DNA from: Pseudomonadota bacterium
GTDB lineage: Bacteria; Pseudomonadota; Gammaproteobacteria; Burkholderiales; Burkholderiaceae_C
Assembly (NCBI GenBank): GCA_018241185.1
Contig: JAFEEH010000224.1
Span: forward strand, 1 to 64,000
DNA length: 64,000 nucleotides
Direction of reading: 5' to 3'
This document shows, piece by piece, positions 1 to 8,754 of the stretch (its first letter is position 1; each line of letters begins with the position of its first letter). Under the pieces are notes generated by a model. The model saw only the letters and a program-made list of their open reading frames with translations, was not told the DNA's origin and ran no database searches. Position numbers and translations under genes: made by a program.

Positions 1-1
1 G

Positions 2-2404
2 GCCGCCGGCATCGAGGTCTGGTCGGCGCTCAACGTGCAGCACCTCGAAAGCCTCAACGGCACGGTGGGCGCCATCACCGGCATCCGCGTGCACGAGACC
101 GTGCCCGACCGCGTGCTGGACGAGGCCGACGAGGTGGTGCTGGTCGACGCCACGCCCGACGAGCTGGCCGCGCGCCTGGCGGCCGGCAAGGTGTACTTGC
201 CGCAGCAGGCGGAGCGTGCGGCGCAGAACTTCTTCCGCAAGGGCAACCTCATCGCGCTGCGCGAGATTGCCCTGCGCCGCACCGCCGAACATGTGGAAGA
301 CGACGTGCGCGACTGGCGCGTCGAGCAGTCGGGCACGCCGGGTGCCCCCGCCGGCGACGCGCCGCCGGCGTGGCATACCTCGGGCGCTGTGCTGGCCGCC
401 ATCGGCCCCGGCGAGGAGGCGGCGCAGACCGTGCGCGCCGCCGCGCGCCTGGCCGGCCAGCTCAACGTGCGCTGGCATGCGGCCTATGTCGAGACGCCGC
501 GCCTGGCCCGGCTGCCTGCGGCACAGCGCGACCGCATCCTCGCCGTGCTGCGGCTGGCGCAGGAGCTTGGCGCCGAGACCGCGGTGCTCACCGGTGCCGA
601 CGTGGCGCAGGCCCTGGCGGACCATGCGCAGCAGCTCAACTGCGCGACGCTGATGCTCGGACGCGCGGCCGATGCCGGTGCTGCGCCGCGGTGGGCCTGG
701 TTGCGGCGGCTCGGGCGGCCGGTGCTCGCGCGCCGCGTCGCACGCGCTGCGCCCGGCCTGGACCTGATCTCGGTCGCGCCGGCCGACAGCATGCGGCGCC
801 TTCCGCGCGCCGCGCTGGGCGGCATCCGCGCGGGCGCCGAGGACGATGCGGAGCGCGCGGCGGCGCGCTGGCCGGGCTTCGCCTGGGCCGCGGCCAGCAG
901 CGTCGGCATCACGCTGCTGGCGGCCCCCTTGTCTGGCGTGCTGGAGCTGACCAACATCGTCATGCTCTACCTGCTCGGCGTCGTCGGCGCGGCCTGGGGG
1001 TTCGGACGCGGGCCGGCGGCCCTGGCGGCGGCGCTGAACGTGGTGGCCTTCGACTTCTTCTTCGTCCAGCCCACCTTCTCCTTCGCGGTGAGCGACGTGC
1101 AGTACCTGCTGACCTTCGCCGTCATGCTGGGCGTGGGGCTGCTGGTGGGGCAGCTCACGGCCGGGCTGCGCTTCTCGGCCGGCGTGTCGGCCAGCCGCGA
1201 GCGGCGCGCACAGTCGCTGTTCGAGCTCACGCGCGAGTTGTCGGCCGCGCTCGAGCGGGCGCAGGTGGCTGCGCTGGGTGCCGCTGCCGTGCAGCGCCAT
1301 TTCGGTGGCGAGGCGCGCGTCCTGCTGGCTGACATGGTGCCAGGTGCGACGGGTGGCGCCGCGTCGCAGGACCACCTGGTGCCTCCGCCCGATGCGCCCG
1401 AAGGCTTCGACTTCAGCGTGGCCGACTGGGCCTTCCGGCACGGGCAGCCGGCCGGCCTGGGCACCGCCACGCTGGCGGCGCAGCCATGGCACTACGTGCC
1501 GCTGTCCGCCCCGATGCGCGTGCGCGGCGTGCTGGCGCTGCGGCCCGCGCGTCCGCGCTGGCTGCTCATTCCCGAGCAGGCCCAGCAACTCGACACGCTG
1601 GCGCGGCAGATCGCCATCGCGGTGGAGCGTGTGCACTACGTCGAGGTGGCGCAGCAGGCGGTGGTCGACATCGAGTCGGAACGGCTGCGCAATGCGCTGC
1701 TGGGCGCGCTGTCGCACGACGTGCGCACGCCGCTCACCGCGCTCATCGCGCTGGCCGAATCGCTGCGCGCGCTGCCACCGCCCCTGGGGGGCGAGCAGGC
1801 GCAAGCCGTGCAGGCGATCGTGGCGCAGGCGCGCGCGCTCAACGCCCTGGTAAGCAACCTGCTCGACATGGCGCGGCTCGAGAGCGGGGTGGCCGGCGGT
1901 GCCGTGACCCTGCGGCGCGACTGGCAGTCTGTGGAGGAGGTGGTGGGCGCCGCACTGCGCGCAGCCGCGCCGGCCCTGGGCACGCGGGAGGTCCAGGCGC
2001 GCATCCCCACCGATCTGCCGCTGGTCGAGTTCGATGCCGTTCTCATCGAGCGCGTGCTGGTCAATCTGCTGGAGAACGCTGCCCGCTACGGCGCGCCGCC
2101 CATCGTTGTCACTGCACGTGCGCTGCCGCAGGCCCTGGAAATCGCGGTGCGCGACCATGGCCCCGGCCTTCCCGCGACCTGGCGGGGCCGCGAACAAGGG
2201 CTGTTCGACAAGTTCACGCGCGGCGAGGCCGAGTCCGCCACGCCCGGAGTGGGCCTCGGCCTGGCGATCTGCAAGGCCATCGTGCAGGCCCACTGTGGCG
2301 AGATCGTGGCTGGAGATGCCGAGCCCGACGCGCAGGGCGGCGGCGCGGTGTTCACGCTCACGCTGCCGCGGCGCGAGGCGCCGGCGGTGCCGGAATCCGT
2401 ATAG
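2..2404 (+). CDS. kdpD: Sensor histidine kinase KdpD, 5' end missing
   Basis: Membrane sensor kinase that, with KdpE, controls the high-affinity Kdp potassium pump. The frame is open from base 2, and the first residues (IEVWSALNVQHLESLNG) match the interior of the cytoplasmic KdpD domain, so the start and Walker motif lie outside the window. The 800 residues present show, in order: the rest of the KdpD domain, a USP-like domain (about 125-250), a hydrophobic DUF4118 block of about four membrane segments (about 293-390), a GAF-like region, the H-box LSHDVRTPL with the phospho-acceptor histidine codon at 1715-1717, and the ATPase N-box (NLLENAARYG), DHGPGLP and GVGLGLAIC motifs. kdpE does not follow. 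The convergent glycosyltransferase stop is four bases away, and the kdpE-like gene is at 15767. Identity is secure; the broken pairing is unusual. Confidence 0.96.
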   Translation, partial: AAGIEVWSALNVQHLESLNGTVGAITGIRVHETVPDRVLDEADEVVLVDATPDELAARLAAGKVYLPQQAERAAQNFFRKGNLIALREIALRRTAEHVEDDVRDWRVEQSGTPGAPAGDAPPAWHTSGAVLAAIGPGEEAAQTVRAAARLAGQLNVRWHAAYVETPRLARLPAAQRDRILAVLRLAQELGAETAVLTGADVAQALADHAQQLNCATLMLGRAADAGAAPRWAWLRRLGRPVLARRVARAAPGLDLISVAPADSMRRLPRAALGGIRAGAEDDAERAAARWPGFAWAAASSVGITLLAAPLSGVLELTNIVMLYLLGVVGAAWGFGRGPAALAAALNVVAFDFFFVQPTFSFAVSDVQYLLTFAVMLGVGLLVGQLTAGLRFSAGVSASRERRAQSLFELTRELSAALERAQVAALGAAAVQRHFGGEARVLLADMVPGATGGAASQDHLVPPPDAPEGFDFSVADWAFRHGQPAGLGTATLAAQPWHYVPLSAPMRVRGVLALRPARPRWLLIPEQAQQLDTLARQIAIAVERVHYVEVAQQAVVDIESERLRNALLGALSHDVRTPLTALIALAESLRALPPPLGGEQAQAVQAIVAQARALNALVSNLLDMARLESGVAGGAVTLRRDWQSVEEVVGAALRAAAPALGTREVQARIPTDLPLVEFDAVLIERVLVNLLENAARYGAPPIVVTARALPQALEIAVRDHGPGLPATWRGREQGLFDKFTRGEAESATPGVGLGLAICKAIVQAHCGEIVAGDAEPDAQGGGAVFTLTLPRREAPAVPESV

Positions 2405-2408
2405 CGGC

Positions 2409-3098
2409 TCAGGCCGCGGCGGCCACACCCCCCGCGGGCGCCGACAGTGCCTGCAGCAGCGCATCGGCGAAGCCGCCCACCGCGCGCGCCTGGCGCCGCG
2501 CACTGGTGACCACGCGTGGCCGTGCGCTCCAGGCGATGCGTGCGCCCGCCAGCTCGATCGCGCGCACCAGATCGACGTCTTCGCTGCACGCCAGGTGCTT
2601 GAAGCCGCCCACCTGCAGGTACAGCGCGGTCGACACGCCGAGGTTCGCACCGTGGATGTGGCGGTGGTCGTCGCGGTCGTTGTACGTGGCCAGGAAGTGC
2701 GCATGCAGGCGCTCGGCATCCACGCCGTGGCAGGACCAGTCGTCGACCCCCACGCAGCCGCAGACCGCATCGGCACCCAGGGCCAGTTGGTCGGCGAGCC
2801 AGTCGGGCGCGACGCGCGTGTCGGCATCGGTGAACGCCAGCCAGCGCGCGCCGGCCTGCACCAGGGCCTGCGCGGCGAGCGCGCGGGCGACGCCGACGTT
2901 GCGCGCGTCGACCTCCACCGTGCGTGCGCCGGCGGCGCGCGCCAGCACGCCGGTCGCGTCGGTGCAGGCGTCCAGGGCGACGACGACCTCGCAGGGCTCG
3001 CCGCCGAGCGACGCATGCCGGCCGGCCGCCATCGCCGCCGCCACCGCGGCGGCGATGTGTTCCTCCTCGTTGTGGGCGGGAATCGCGATGCCTAGCAT
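2409..3098 (-). CDS. Family 2 glycosyltransferase
   Basis: Probable cytoplasmic glycosyltransferase of 229 residues with a GT-A fold. It starts MLGIAIPAHNEEE, the usual family 2 nucleotide-sugar entry motif, and has a metal-binding DAD at residues 91-93 (LAFTDADTRV). A late ED motif (CSEDVDLVRA) may supply the catalytic base. No membrane segment is visible. It is short for the family, close to the small stand-alone enzymes that modify a soluble or lipid acceptor. Its stop is four bases from the kdpD stop in convergent orientation. katE lies upstream on the same strand about 46 bases away, so the two could share a transcript. The acceptor and donor sugar cannot be told. Confidence 0.85.
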   Translation of the reverse strand: MLGIAIPAHNEEEHIAAAVAAAMAAGRHASLGGEPCEVVVALDACTDATGVLARAAGARTVEVDARNVGVARALAAQALVQAGARWLAFTDADTRVAPDWLADQLALGADAVCGCVGVDDWSCHGVDAERLHAHFLATYNDRDDHRHIHGANLGVSTALYLQVGGFKHLACSEDVDLVRAIELAGARIAWSARPRVVTSARRQARAVGGFADALLQALSAPAGGVAAAA

Positions 3099-3144
3099 GG
3101 AGCACCTCCGCGAGCGGGGCGCAGGGGTGTGCTGCGCGTCACGT

Positions 3145-5568
3145 TCAGGCGCGCGGCGGGTCGTTCTCGCGCGCGAAATGGCGCGGCATGCCGACCGTGG
3201 CGATGAAGTCCGTGATCGCCTGATCGGCGTCCTTGGCGTCGGCCAGGATCAGGCCCGGGTCCGGCGAACCGTCGGGCAGGCTCAGGGGGATCTGGGCCTC
3301 GGCCAGCAGCGCCTGCGAGGCGCCCAGGGCCAGGATGGTCTTGCAGTGCCAGTACTGGTCGCGCACGAACTCCAGCGTGTGCGCGTCGGCATCGAGCGCT
3401 GCCACGGCGTCCGCGCCGTCGGGCAGCACCAACGCATCGAAGAGGAAGCCCGGGGAGTTTTCCATCGTGGCGTCGGCGTCGAAGGCGCTGCCGTCGGTCG
3501 CATCGCAGCGGCCCAGTCGCGCGGCGACCAGGCGCGGCACGGCGCCTTCGGCCATCAGCGCGGCGAGCAGCTTCGCGATGGAACTGCCCTCGACGCCCGG
3601 CGCCACCAGCACTGCGATCTTGCGCGTGCGGATCCCGCCGTCACCGGGCCGCGCCATGAGCGACAGCGCGGGCGACTGCTCCACCTCCGGCGTCGTTGGA
3701 TTCTCCAGCGCACGCGGCAGGGGGGCGGGTGGCGTCATGCCCAGGTCGACTGCAATGCGTTCGGCCAGGTCGGGCGCCGCATTCATCAGGCTCGCGACCA
3801 CGCGCTCACGGATGGCCGGCACCGTCACTTTCGACAGCTCGAAGCGGAAGGCATTGCCGATGTGCGCCTTCTCGACCTCGCTCTGGCTCTCGTAGAACAG
3901 CCGGGCCTGCGTGTAGTGGTCGGCGAACTTCTCCGGCTTGATGCGGACCTTGTCGCTGCTCTCCTTGGCGTCGAGCCGGCGTGCCACGCTGGCGAAGCCC
4001 TGCGCCGCGCCGGCCTGGAAGGGGCAGCCGCCGGCCAGCGAATTGGGCTCGTAGGCCACGCGGCCGCGGTGGATGGCCTGGCGGTGCATGCCGTCGCGCT
4101 GGTTGTTGGCCACGGGAGCGATGGGCGCGTTAATCGGCAGCTCGTGGAAGTTCGGGCCGCCCAGGCGGCTGATCTGCGTGTCCACGTAGGAATGGATGCG
4201 GCCGGCCAGCAGCGGGTCGTTGGTGAAGTCCAGGCCGGGCACGATGTGCGCGGTGCAGAAGGCGACCTGCTCCGTCTCGGCAAAGAAGTTGTCGGGGTTG
4301 CGGTTGAGCACCAGCCGGCCCACCACCTGCACCGGCACCAGTTCCTCAGGGACGATCTTGGTGGCGTCGAGGATGTCGAAGCTGAACTGCGCCGCCTGCT
4401 CCTCGGTGAAGATCTGCAGGCCCAGTTCCCACTCCGGGTATTCGCCGGCCTCGATCGCCTCCCACAGGTCGCGGCGATGGAAGTCGGGGTCGGCCCCGGA
4501 AATCTTGACCGCCTCCTCCCACACCAGCGAGTGCGTGCCGAGCTTGGGTTGCCAGTGGAACTTGACCAGCACCGACTCGCCCGCCTCGTTGACCATGCGG
4601 AAGGTGTGCACGCCGAAGCCCTGCATCATCCGGTAGCTGCGCGGGATGGCGCGGTCCGACATCTGCCACATCAGCATGTGGGTCGACTCGGGCATGAGCG
4701 ACACGAAATCCCAGAATGTGTCGTGCGCGCTCGCGGCCTGCGGCATGCCGTGGTGCGGCTCGGGCTTGACCGCGTGGACCAGGTCCGGGAACTTCATCGC
4801 GTCCTGGATGAAGAAGACGGGCATGTTGTTGCCCACCAGGTCCCAGTTGCCTTCGTCGGTGTAGAACTTGACGGCGAAGCCGCGCACGTCGCGCGCCGTG
4901 TCCTTGGAACCGCGTTCGCCCGCCACGGTGGAGAAGCGCACGAAGGTGGGCGTGATCTTGCCGGCTTCCTTGAAGGGGGCGGCCTTGGTGTACTGCGTGA
5001 GCGGCGCGTAGCACTCGAAGAAGCCGTGTGCGCCGGAGCCGCGCGCATGCACGATTCGCTCGGGAATGCGCTCGTGGTCGAAGTGCGTGATCTTCTCGCG
5101 CAGGATGAAATCTTCCAGCAGCACCGGGCCGCGCGCGCCGGCCTTGAGCGAGTTCTGGTTGTCGGCGATGGGCACGCCCTGGTTGGTCGTCAGGCGCTGG
5201 CCGGTGGCGTCGGCACGGACGCGGTCGAGCGTGCCGATGGTGGCATTGACGCCATCGGACGCCGCGGTGCCGACCTTGTCGGACGCGTTGGCTTCGCTCA
5301 GCGTGCTCGCGCCGGGCAGGCGCGAGGCGGGCTGTGCACTCAGGCCGACGGGCGTGTCGAGCGCGTTGGCCTCGCCATGTTCGAGCGGCTTGTTGGTGTT
5401 GGCAGGCATGGCCGCAGCCAGCGCCTGGGTGTCGATGGCCTTGCGGGCCGGCGCGTCGTCGCGGCCGGCCGATGGCGGTGCCGGGTTGGCGGGCGCGCTG
5501 TCGGTGTTGCGTGCGGCCGCCTGTGCGGCGATGTCGGCCGCCGCCTTGGTTCGGTTGGTCTTGGGCAT
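3145..5568 (-). CDS. katE: Large-subunit catalase HPII (KatE type)
   Basis: Heme catalase that breaks down hydrogen peroxide in the cytoplasm; 807 residues, slightly longer than E. coli HPII. The first 145 residues or so are Ala/Asn-rich low complexity. The catalase core shows the active-site His174 in [12 protein letters not shown], the [11 protein letters not shown] block, the active-site Asn in [11 protein letters not shown], and the heme-ligand tyrosine near residue 461 in [13 protein letters not shown]. The C-terminal 150 residues form the DJ-1/PfpI-like domain ([14 protein letters not shown]) that separates large from small catalases. The start is the only ATG close to the AT-rich promoter region, which it shares with a divergent Crp/Fnr regulator. 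That neighbour may control it. Confidence 0.95.
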   Translation of the reverse strand: MPKTNRTKAAADIAAQAAARNTDSAPANPAPPSAGRDDAPARKAIDTQALAAAMPANTNKPLEHGEANALDTPVGLSAQPASRLPGASTLSEANASDKVGTAASDGVNATIGTLDRVRADATGQRLTTNQGVPIADNQNSLKAGARGPVLLEDFILREKITHFDHERIPERIVHARGSGAHGFFECYAPLTQYTKAAPFKEAGKITPTFVRFSTVAGERGSKDTARDVRGFAVKFYTDEGNWDLVGNNMPVFFIQDAMKFPDLVHAVKPEPHHGMPQAASAHDTFWDFVSLMPESTHMLMWQMSDRAIPRSYRMMQGFGVHTFRMVNEAGESVLVKFHWQPKLGTHSLVWEEAVKISGADPDFHRRDLWEAIEAGEYPEWELGLQIFTEEQAAQFSFDILDATKIVPEELVPVQVVGRLVLNRNPDNFFAETEQVAFCTAHIVPGLDFTNDPLLAGRIHSYVDTQISRLGGPNFHELPINAPIAPVANNQRDGMHRQAIHRGRVAYEPNSLAGGCPFQAGAAQGFASVARRLDAKESSDKVRIKPEKFADHYTQARLFYESQSEVEKAHIGNAFRFELSKVTVPAIRERVVASLMNAAPDLAERIAVDLGMTPPAPLPRALENPTTPEVEQSPALSLMARPGDGGIRTRKIAVLVAPGVEGSSIAKLLAALMAEGAVPRLVAARLGRCDATDGSAFDADATMENSPGFLFDALVLPDGADAVAALDADAHTLEFVRDQYWHCKTILALGASQALLAEAQIPLSLPDGSPDPGLILADAKDADQAITDFIATVGMPRHFARENDPPRA

Positions 5569-5669
5569 GGGGATCCTGATGGGTGGAGCAGTAGCGCTGA
5601 CATCAGGTTAGGGAGCCCGCTGGCACGCGAAACGTAGGACGTGAACCATCTGTGCCCGGGACGACGGCT

Positions 5670-5696
5670 TTAATCTCAAAATTAATCCACGTTAAT
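5670..5696. promoter_or_regulatory. Three TTAAT/ATTAA half-sites in the katE-crp divergent promoter
   Basis: TTAAT at 5670-5674, its reverse complement ATTAA at 5681-5685 and TTAAT again at 5692-5696 are each separated by exactly six bases. The units therefore repeat every 11 bp, about one helical turn. The cluster is the most AT-rich point of the katE/crp intergenic region, 49 bases before the Crp-type start. It could be a binding site for the adjacent Crp/Fnr-type protein or a promoter element. It does not match the TTGAT-N4-ATCAA Fnr consensus. Confidence 0.45.
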
Positions 5697-5744
5697 GCGC
5701 CGTCGCCGCGGAAGGCGCACCCTCTGTCGCCCACAGGCCTGTCC

Positions 5745-6497
5745 ATGCTCACGCGCCACCTGCTTCGAAACCGCCTCACCGAACTCTCCGACGACGAGCG
5801 CGCCCTGCTCGAGGGCGCCGTGTCGCAGACGCGCCAGTACGCGGCCGGCCAGGTGGTGGTGCGGCAGGGCACGCCGATCGACGTGAGCACGCTGCTGGTC
5901 GAGGGCATGATGACCCGCCATGTCGATGCGCCCGATGGCCGTCGCCACCTCGTTGCGGTGCATGTGCCGGGCGACTTCGTCGACCTGCATGCCTACGCGC
6001 TGAAAAAACTCGACCACGACGTGGGCGCGCTCACCGACGTGACAGTGGCCGTGGTACCGCACGCCGCGCTCGAACGCCTGCAGCTGCACCACCCGGGACT
6101 CACGCGCCCGCTGTGGTTCCAGACGCTGCTCGACGCCGCGATGCACCGGCAATGGATCTACCGCCTGGCCAGCCTCAACGCCATGCAGCGCGTGGCGCAC
6201 TTTCTGTGCGAAACGAACGCACGCCTGCTGGCCATCGGCGCGTCCGATGGCCAGCACTTCGCATTGCCGATGACGCAGTCCGACATCGGCGAGGTGTGCA
6301 GCCTCACCAACGTGCACGTGAGCCGCGTGCTGCGCGAGTTGCGCGAACGCGGCCTGTGCCAGGTGCGCTCGTCGCACGTCCACGTCACCGACCTTCGGAG
6401 CCTCACCCAGATGGCCCTCTTCGACCCCGAATACCTGTACCTGCAACCTGCCATCGCCCGGCGCGCGACCGGCATCGAGGGGCCGCCCCATGGCTGA
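5745..6497 (+). CDS. Crp/Fnr-family transcriptional regulator
   Basis: Cytoplasmic DNA-binding regulator of 250 residues from the chosen ATG (MLTRHLL). An in-frame ATG 93 bases upstream would add a poorly conserved basic tail and cross the TTAAT cluster, so it was rejected. Residues 1 to about 140 form the cyclic-nucleotide-binding-like beta barrel (GQVVVRQGTPIDVSTLLVEG, HVPGDFVDLHAY). Residues about 185-220 hold the winged helix (MTQSDIGEVCSLTNVHVSRV) with the recognition helix typical of Crp. No four-cysteine iron-sulfur cluster of the Fnr type is seen, so the signal is unknown. It diverges from katE and overlaps the next small gene by eight bases. Confidence 0.88.
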   Translation: MLTRHLLRNRLTELSDDERALLEGAVSQTRQYAAGQVVVRQGTPIDVSTLLVEGMMTRHVDAPDGRRHLVAVHVPGDFVDLHAYALKKLDHDVGALTDVTVAVVPHAALERLQLHHPGLTRPLWFQTLLDAAMHRQWIYRLASLNAMQRVAHFLCETNARLLAIGASDGQHFALPMTQSDIGEVCSLTNVHVSRVLRELRERGLCQVRSSHVHVTDLRSLTQMALFDPEYLYLQPAIARRATGIEGPPHG

Positions 6498-6723
6498 CCG
6501 GCGGGCGATGCTCGCGCCCCGTACAGACGCCGGACGCGCCACCGCCGAGGGCGGCGTCGTGCTGCTCGACGGGCCCGATGGGGTGGCTGTCACCATGACC
6601 GCCGATGCCGCGGCGCGCACCGCCGACAGCCTGCTCGAGGCGGCGCGGCAGGCGCGCGAGCAGGTGGCGGCGCGGTCGGGGAACTTCGGCGCAGTGGATG
6701 GCAGCGGGGAGTCGACCGGTTAG
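6490..6723 (+). CDS. Small hypothetical protein overlapping the Crp/Fnr gene
   Basis: A 77-residue reading frame starting inside the last codons of the regulator (ATG at 6490, regulator stop at 6495-6497) in another frame. The product is Ala/Arg-rich, soluble, with no signal peptide, membrane segment or cysteine; TADAAARTADSLLEAARQAR could be a helix. The overlap and plausible composition suggest translational coupling to the regulator, but in DNA this GC-rich chance frames are common. No family was recognised. Confidence 0.5.
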   Translation: MADRRAMLAPRTDAGRATAEGGVVLLDGPDGVAVTMTADAAARTADSLLEAARQAREQVAARSGNFGAVDGSGESTG

Positions 6724-6752
6724 CGCCAGGTCGGCGTGGGGGTGGGCGCCGT

Positions 6753-7604
6753 TCAGGCGCGTGCAACGCCGACGTTCAAGCCCCCGTCGACCATCAGGGC
6801 GGTGGCGTTGACGTAGCTGGCCTCGTTCGAGACCAGGAACAGGGCGGCATAGGCGACTTCCCAGCCCGTGCCCTGCCTGCCGAAGGGAACCGACATGGCG
6901 CGGCCGGGACGGCGCCGGGTCGCATCGCGGCCCATCGGCGTGTCCATGAGGCCCGGGCAGATGGCATTGCAGCGAATGGCCCGGGCCTCACCGGCCACGG
7001 CGATGGCGCGGGCCAGTGCCACCTGCGCGGCCTTGGAGGACTCGTACGCCGGGTTGCGCCCGGTGTTGCGATGCGCGGCGAGCGAGGACATGAGGACAAT
7101 CGAGGACCCCGGGTCCATCGCCTCCAGGCCGGCCTGCGCGAAGAGCATGTGGCTTCGCACATTCACGGCGTATTCCTCGTCCCAGGCGGCCGCCGTCTGC
7201 TGGCCCAGCGGCAGCGCATGCGAGATGCCGACGTTCAGCACCAGGCCATCCAGGCCGCCCAGCCGCTGCGCGCAACGGCGCAGCAGGGGCGCGATGGCGT
7301 CGGCGTCGCGCACGTCGGCCACCTCGGCAAAGGCGTGCCCGCCCTCCTGGGTCACTTGCGCGACGGTGTCGTTCACCGCCGATTCGGAGAGATCGACGCA
7401 GGCGACGCTGGCGCCTTCGCGTGCGAAGAGGACCGAGATCGCGCGGCCGTTGCCTATCGGCGGATCGGGCTCGGGAATGTCGCGCTGGCCGGCGCCGATC
7501 ACCAGCACGCGGCGTCCTTTCAGGCGTTGGCCGGCGGGCGCGCGACCCAGGGATTCGGGGTGGACCTGGCGGCTGGGGTCGAGGGTGGTCGGTGCGAGAT
7601 TCAT
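6753..7604 (-). CDS. SDR-family oxidoreductase, last gene of the LacI-linked operon
   Basis: NAD(P)-dependent short-chain dehydrogenase/reductase of 283 residues, cytoplasmic. The Rossmann glycine motif is stretched: GAGQRD is followed by IPEPDPP and then IGNGRA, where classical SDRs have TGxxxGIG without an insertion. The active site is conventional: SSL after the central strand, and YESSK with the catalytic Tyr and Lys. The end (NATALMVDGGLNVG) is the usual SDR tail. It is the most distal gene of the run 14453 to 6753 and has the same length as the SDR at 8754-9605, with which it shares the inserted glycine motif. The two look like paralogues that may act on successive alcohols or ketones of one pathway. 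Confidence 0.9.
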   Translation of the reverse strand: MNLAPTTLDPSRQVHPESLGRAPAGQRLKGRRVLVIGAGQRDIPEPDPPIGNGRAISVLFAREGASVACVDLSESAVNDTVAQVTQEGGHAFAEVADVRDADAIAPLLRRCAQRLGGLDGLVLNVGISHALPLGQQTAAAWDEEYAVNVRSHMLFAQAGLEAMDPGSSIVLMSSLAAHRNTGRNPAYESSKAAQVALARAIAVAGEARAIRCNAICPGLMDTPMGRDATRRRPGRAMSVPFGRQGTGWEVAYAALFLVSNEASYVNATALMVDGGLNVGVARA

Positions 7605-7640
7605 GGGTGATGGTGTGGTGCAGGGGCGGGGGTACGGCGG

Positions 7641-8165
7641 TCAGGCGAAAGTGCCGGGAGGTTCGATGTCGACTTCGAAGTTCTCGAGAAAGCGACTGAC
7701 CATCATGTAGAAGCCGACCGTCAACACCAGCTCCGACAGCGCGCGCGCGGAAAGCCTGGCGCGCATCGCTTCGAACATCGCGTCGGGCGCCTTCACGTGG
7801 TGGAACAACTGGTCGGTGAATGCCATCACCTCGCGCTCCATGGGGCTCAGCACGGCGGTGTCCGCCCCCACTTCGAGGGCGGCGATCTTGGCGTCGTCGA
7901 GGCCGACGCTGCGGGCCACCCGCTTGTGCTGGTGAACCTCGTAGCTGGCCTTGCTGAGAATGCCGACGCGCAGGATGGCGATCTCGCGCAGCTGCGCGTC
8001 GAGTTCGTTTTCGCGCAGGAGGGCGCCGCCGAGCTTCAGGAAGCCGACTGCCGCCGGGCCGGCGTGCGGCAGCATGCGGTACAGGTTGAGCGGCGGGCGC
8101 TGTCCCAGCAGCTCGGTGTATGCCGGCGGCGCCTGGGTCATGTCGAAATAGGGAATGCGGGCCAT
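7641..8165 (-). CDS. Carboxymuconolactone decarboxylase-fold protein 1
   Basis: Small all-helical protein of 174 residues in the carboxymuconolactone decarboxylase (CMD)/AhpD superfamily. The helix LREIAILRVGILSKASYEVHQH carries the conserved Glu, Tyr and His of the fold. It contains no cysteine at all, so it cannot be a CxxC peroxidase of AhpD type. A decarboxylase, hydrolase or isomerase role is more likely. It lies 36 bases after the start of the distal SDR and 16 bases from a second CMD gene, all in one direction. Substrate unknown. Confidence 0.87.
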   Translation of the reverse strand: MARIPYFDMTQAPPAYTELLGQRPPLNLYRMLPHAGPAAVGFLKLGGALLRENELDAQLREIAILRVGILSKASYEVHQHKRVARSVGLDDAKIAALEVGADTAVLSPMEREVMAFTDQLFHHVKAPDAMFEAMRARLSARALSELVLTVGFYMMVSRFLENFEVDIEPPGTFA

Positions 8166-8181
8166 GGGGTGCGTTCTCGGT

Positions 8182-8754
8182 TCAGTCGGAGGGCAGGGAA
8201 GGCAGCGCGGCGTCGTAGCCGGCCTCGGGCGTGATGTCCATTGAGTTCAGGAAGCGGCCGACGCACACGTAGAAGCTGGCGGTGAGCACCAGCTCGACGA
8301 CCTGCTCGTCGTCGAATCCCGCCTGCCGGAGGTTGTCGATGGCCTCCTGCGAGGCGCCCGGCCCGGTGGTCACCTCGTCGGCGAGTCGTAGCGCTGCCCG
8401 CTCGGCGGGGTCGAAGCAGTCCGCCTCGCGCCACGCCGGCAGCGCCTCGATCTGGCGGGCGCTGACGCCGGCTTCATCGGCCATGGGCAGGTGGTGGGCC
8501 CACTCGTACGCGGTGCGCGAGACGAGCGCGCCCCGAAGGATCAGCAATTCGCGCAGCTTGCGCGATGTGCGCGCGTGCAGCCGCAGCGGCCAGGCGAAGT
8601 CGAGCCAGGCCTTGAACATCGGCGGCGCCACGCCGAGGACCCGGTACAGGTCCGGCATGGGGAAGTCGGCGCCCCGGGTGCGGCGCACCTGGTCGAACAG
8701 CGCACGAGCCGCGGCCTGCTGCGGCTGCTGGTCCAGCATGGGAATACGAGGCAT
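8182..8754 (-). CDS. Carboxymuconolactone decarboxylase-fold protein 2
   Basis: CMD-superfamily protein of 190 residues. The start is the ATG at 8754, whose A is shared with the TGA stop of the upstream SDR (TGATG arrangement), a strong sign of translational coupling. The helix LRELLILRGALVSRTAYEWA followed by HH matches the CMD signature. Its two cysteines are isolated and not in CxxC, so it is again not an AhpD peroxidase. It shares the opening MxRIP and the C-terminal helix pattern (VLTxxFYxxVxRFLN/ENF) with the neighbouring CMD protein, so the two are diverged paralogues that may form a heteromer or act in sequence. Confidence 0.87.
   Translation of the reverse strand: MPRIPMLDQQPQQAAARALFDQVRRTRGADFPMPDLYRVLGVAPPMFKAWLDFAWPLRLHARTSRKLRELLILRGALVSRTAYEWAHHLPMADEAGVSARQIEALPAWREADCFDPAERAALRLADEVTTGPGASQEAIDNLRQAGFDDEQVVELVLTASFYVCVGRFLNSMDITPEAGYDAALPSLPSD

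Noticed and set aside
1486..5637. A 1383-residue open frame on the plus strand
   Set aside because: It overlaps kdpD and runs antisense to the glycosyltransferase and katE, both certain genes; its composition is Arg/Ala-rich low complexity typical of GC-rich shadow frames.
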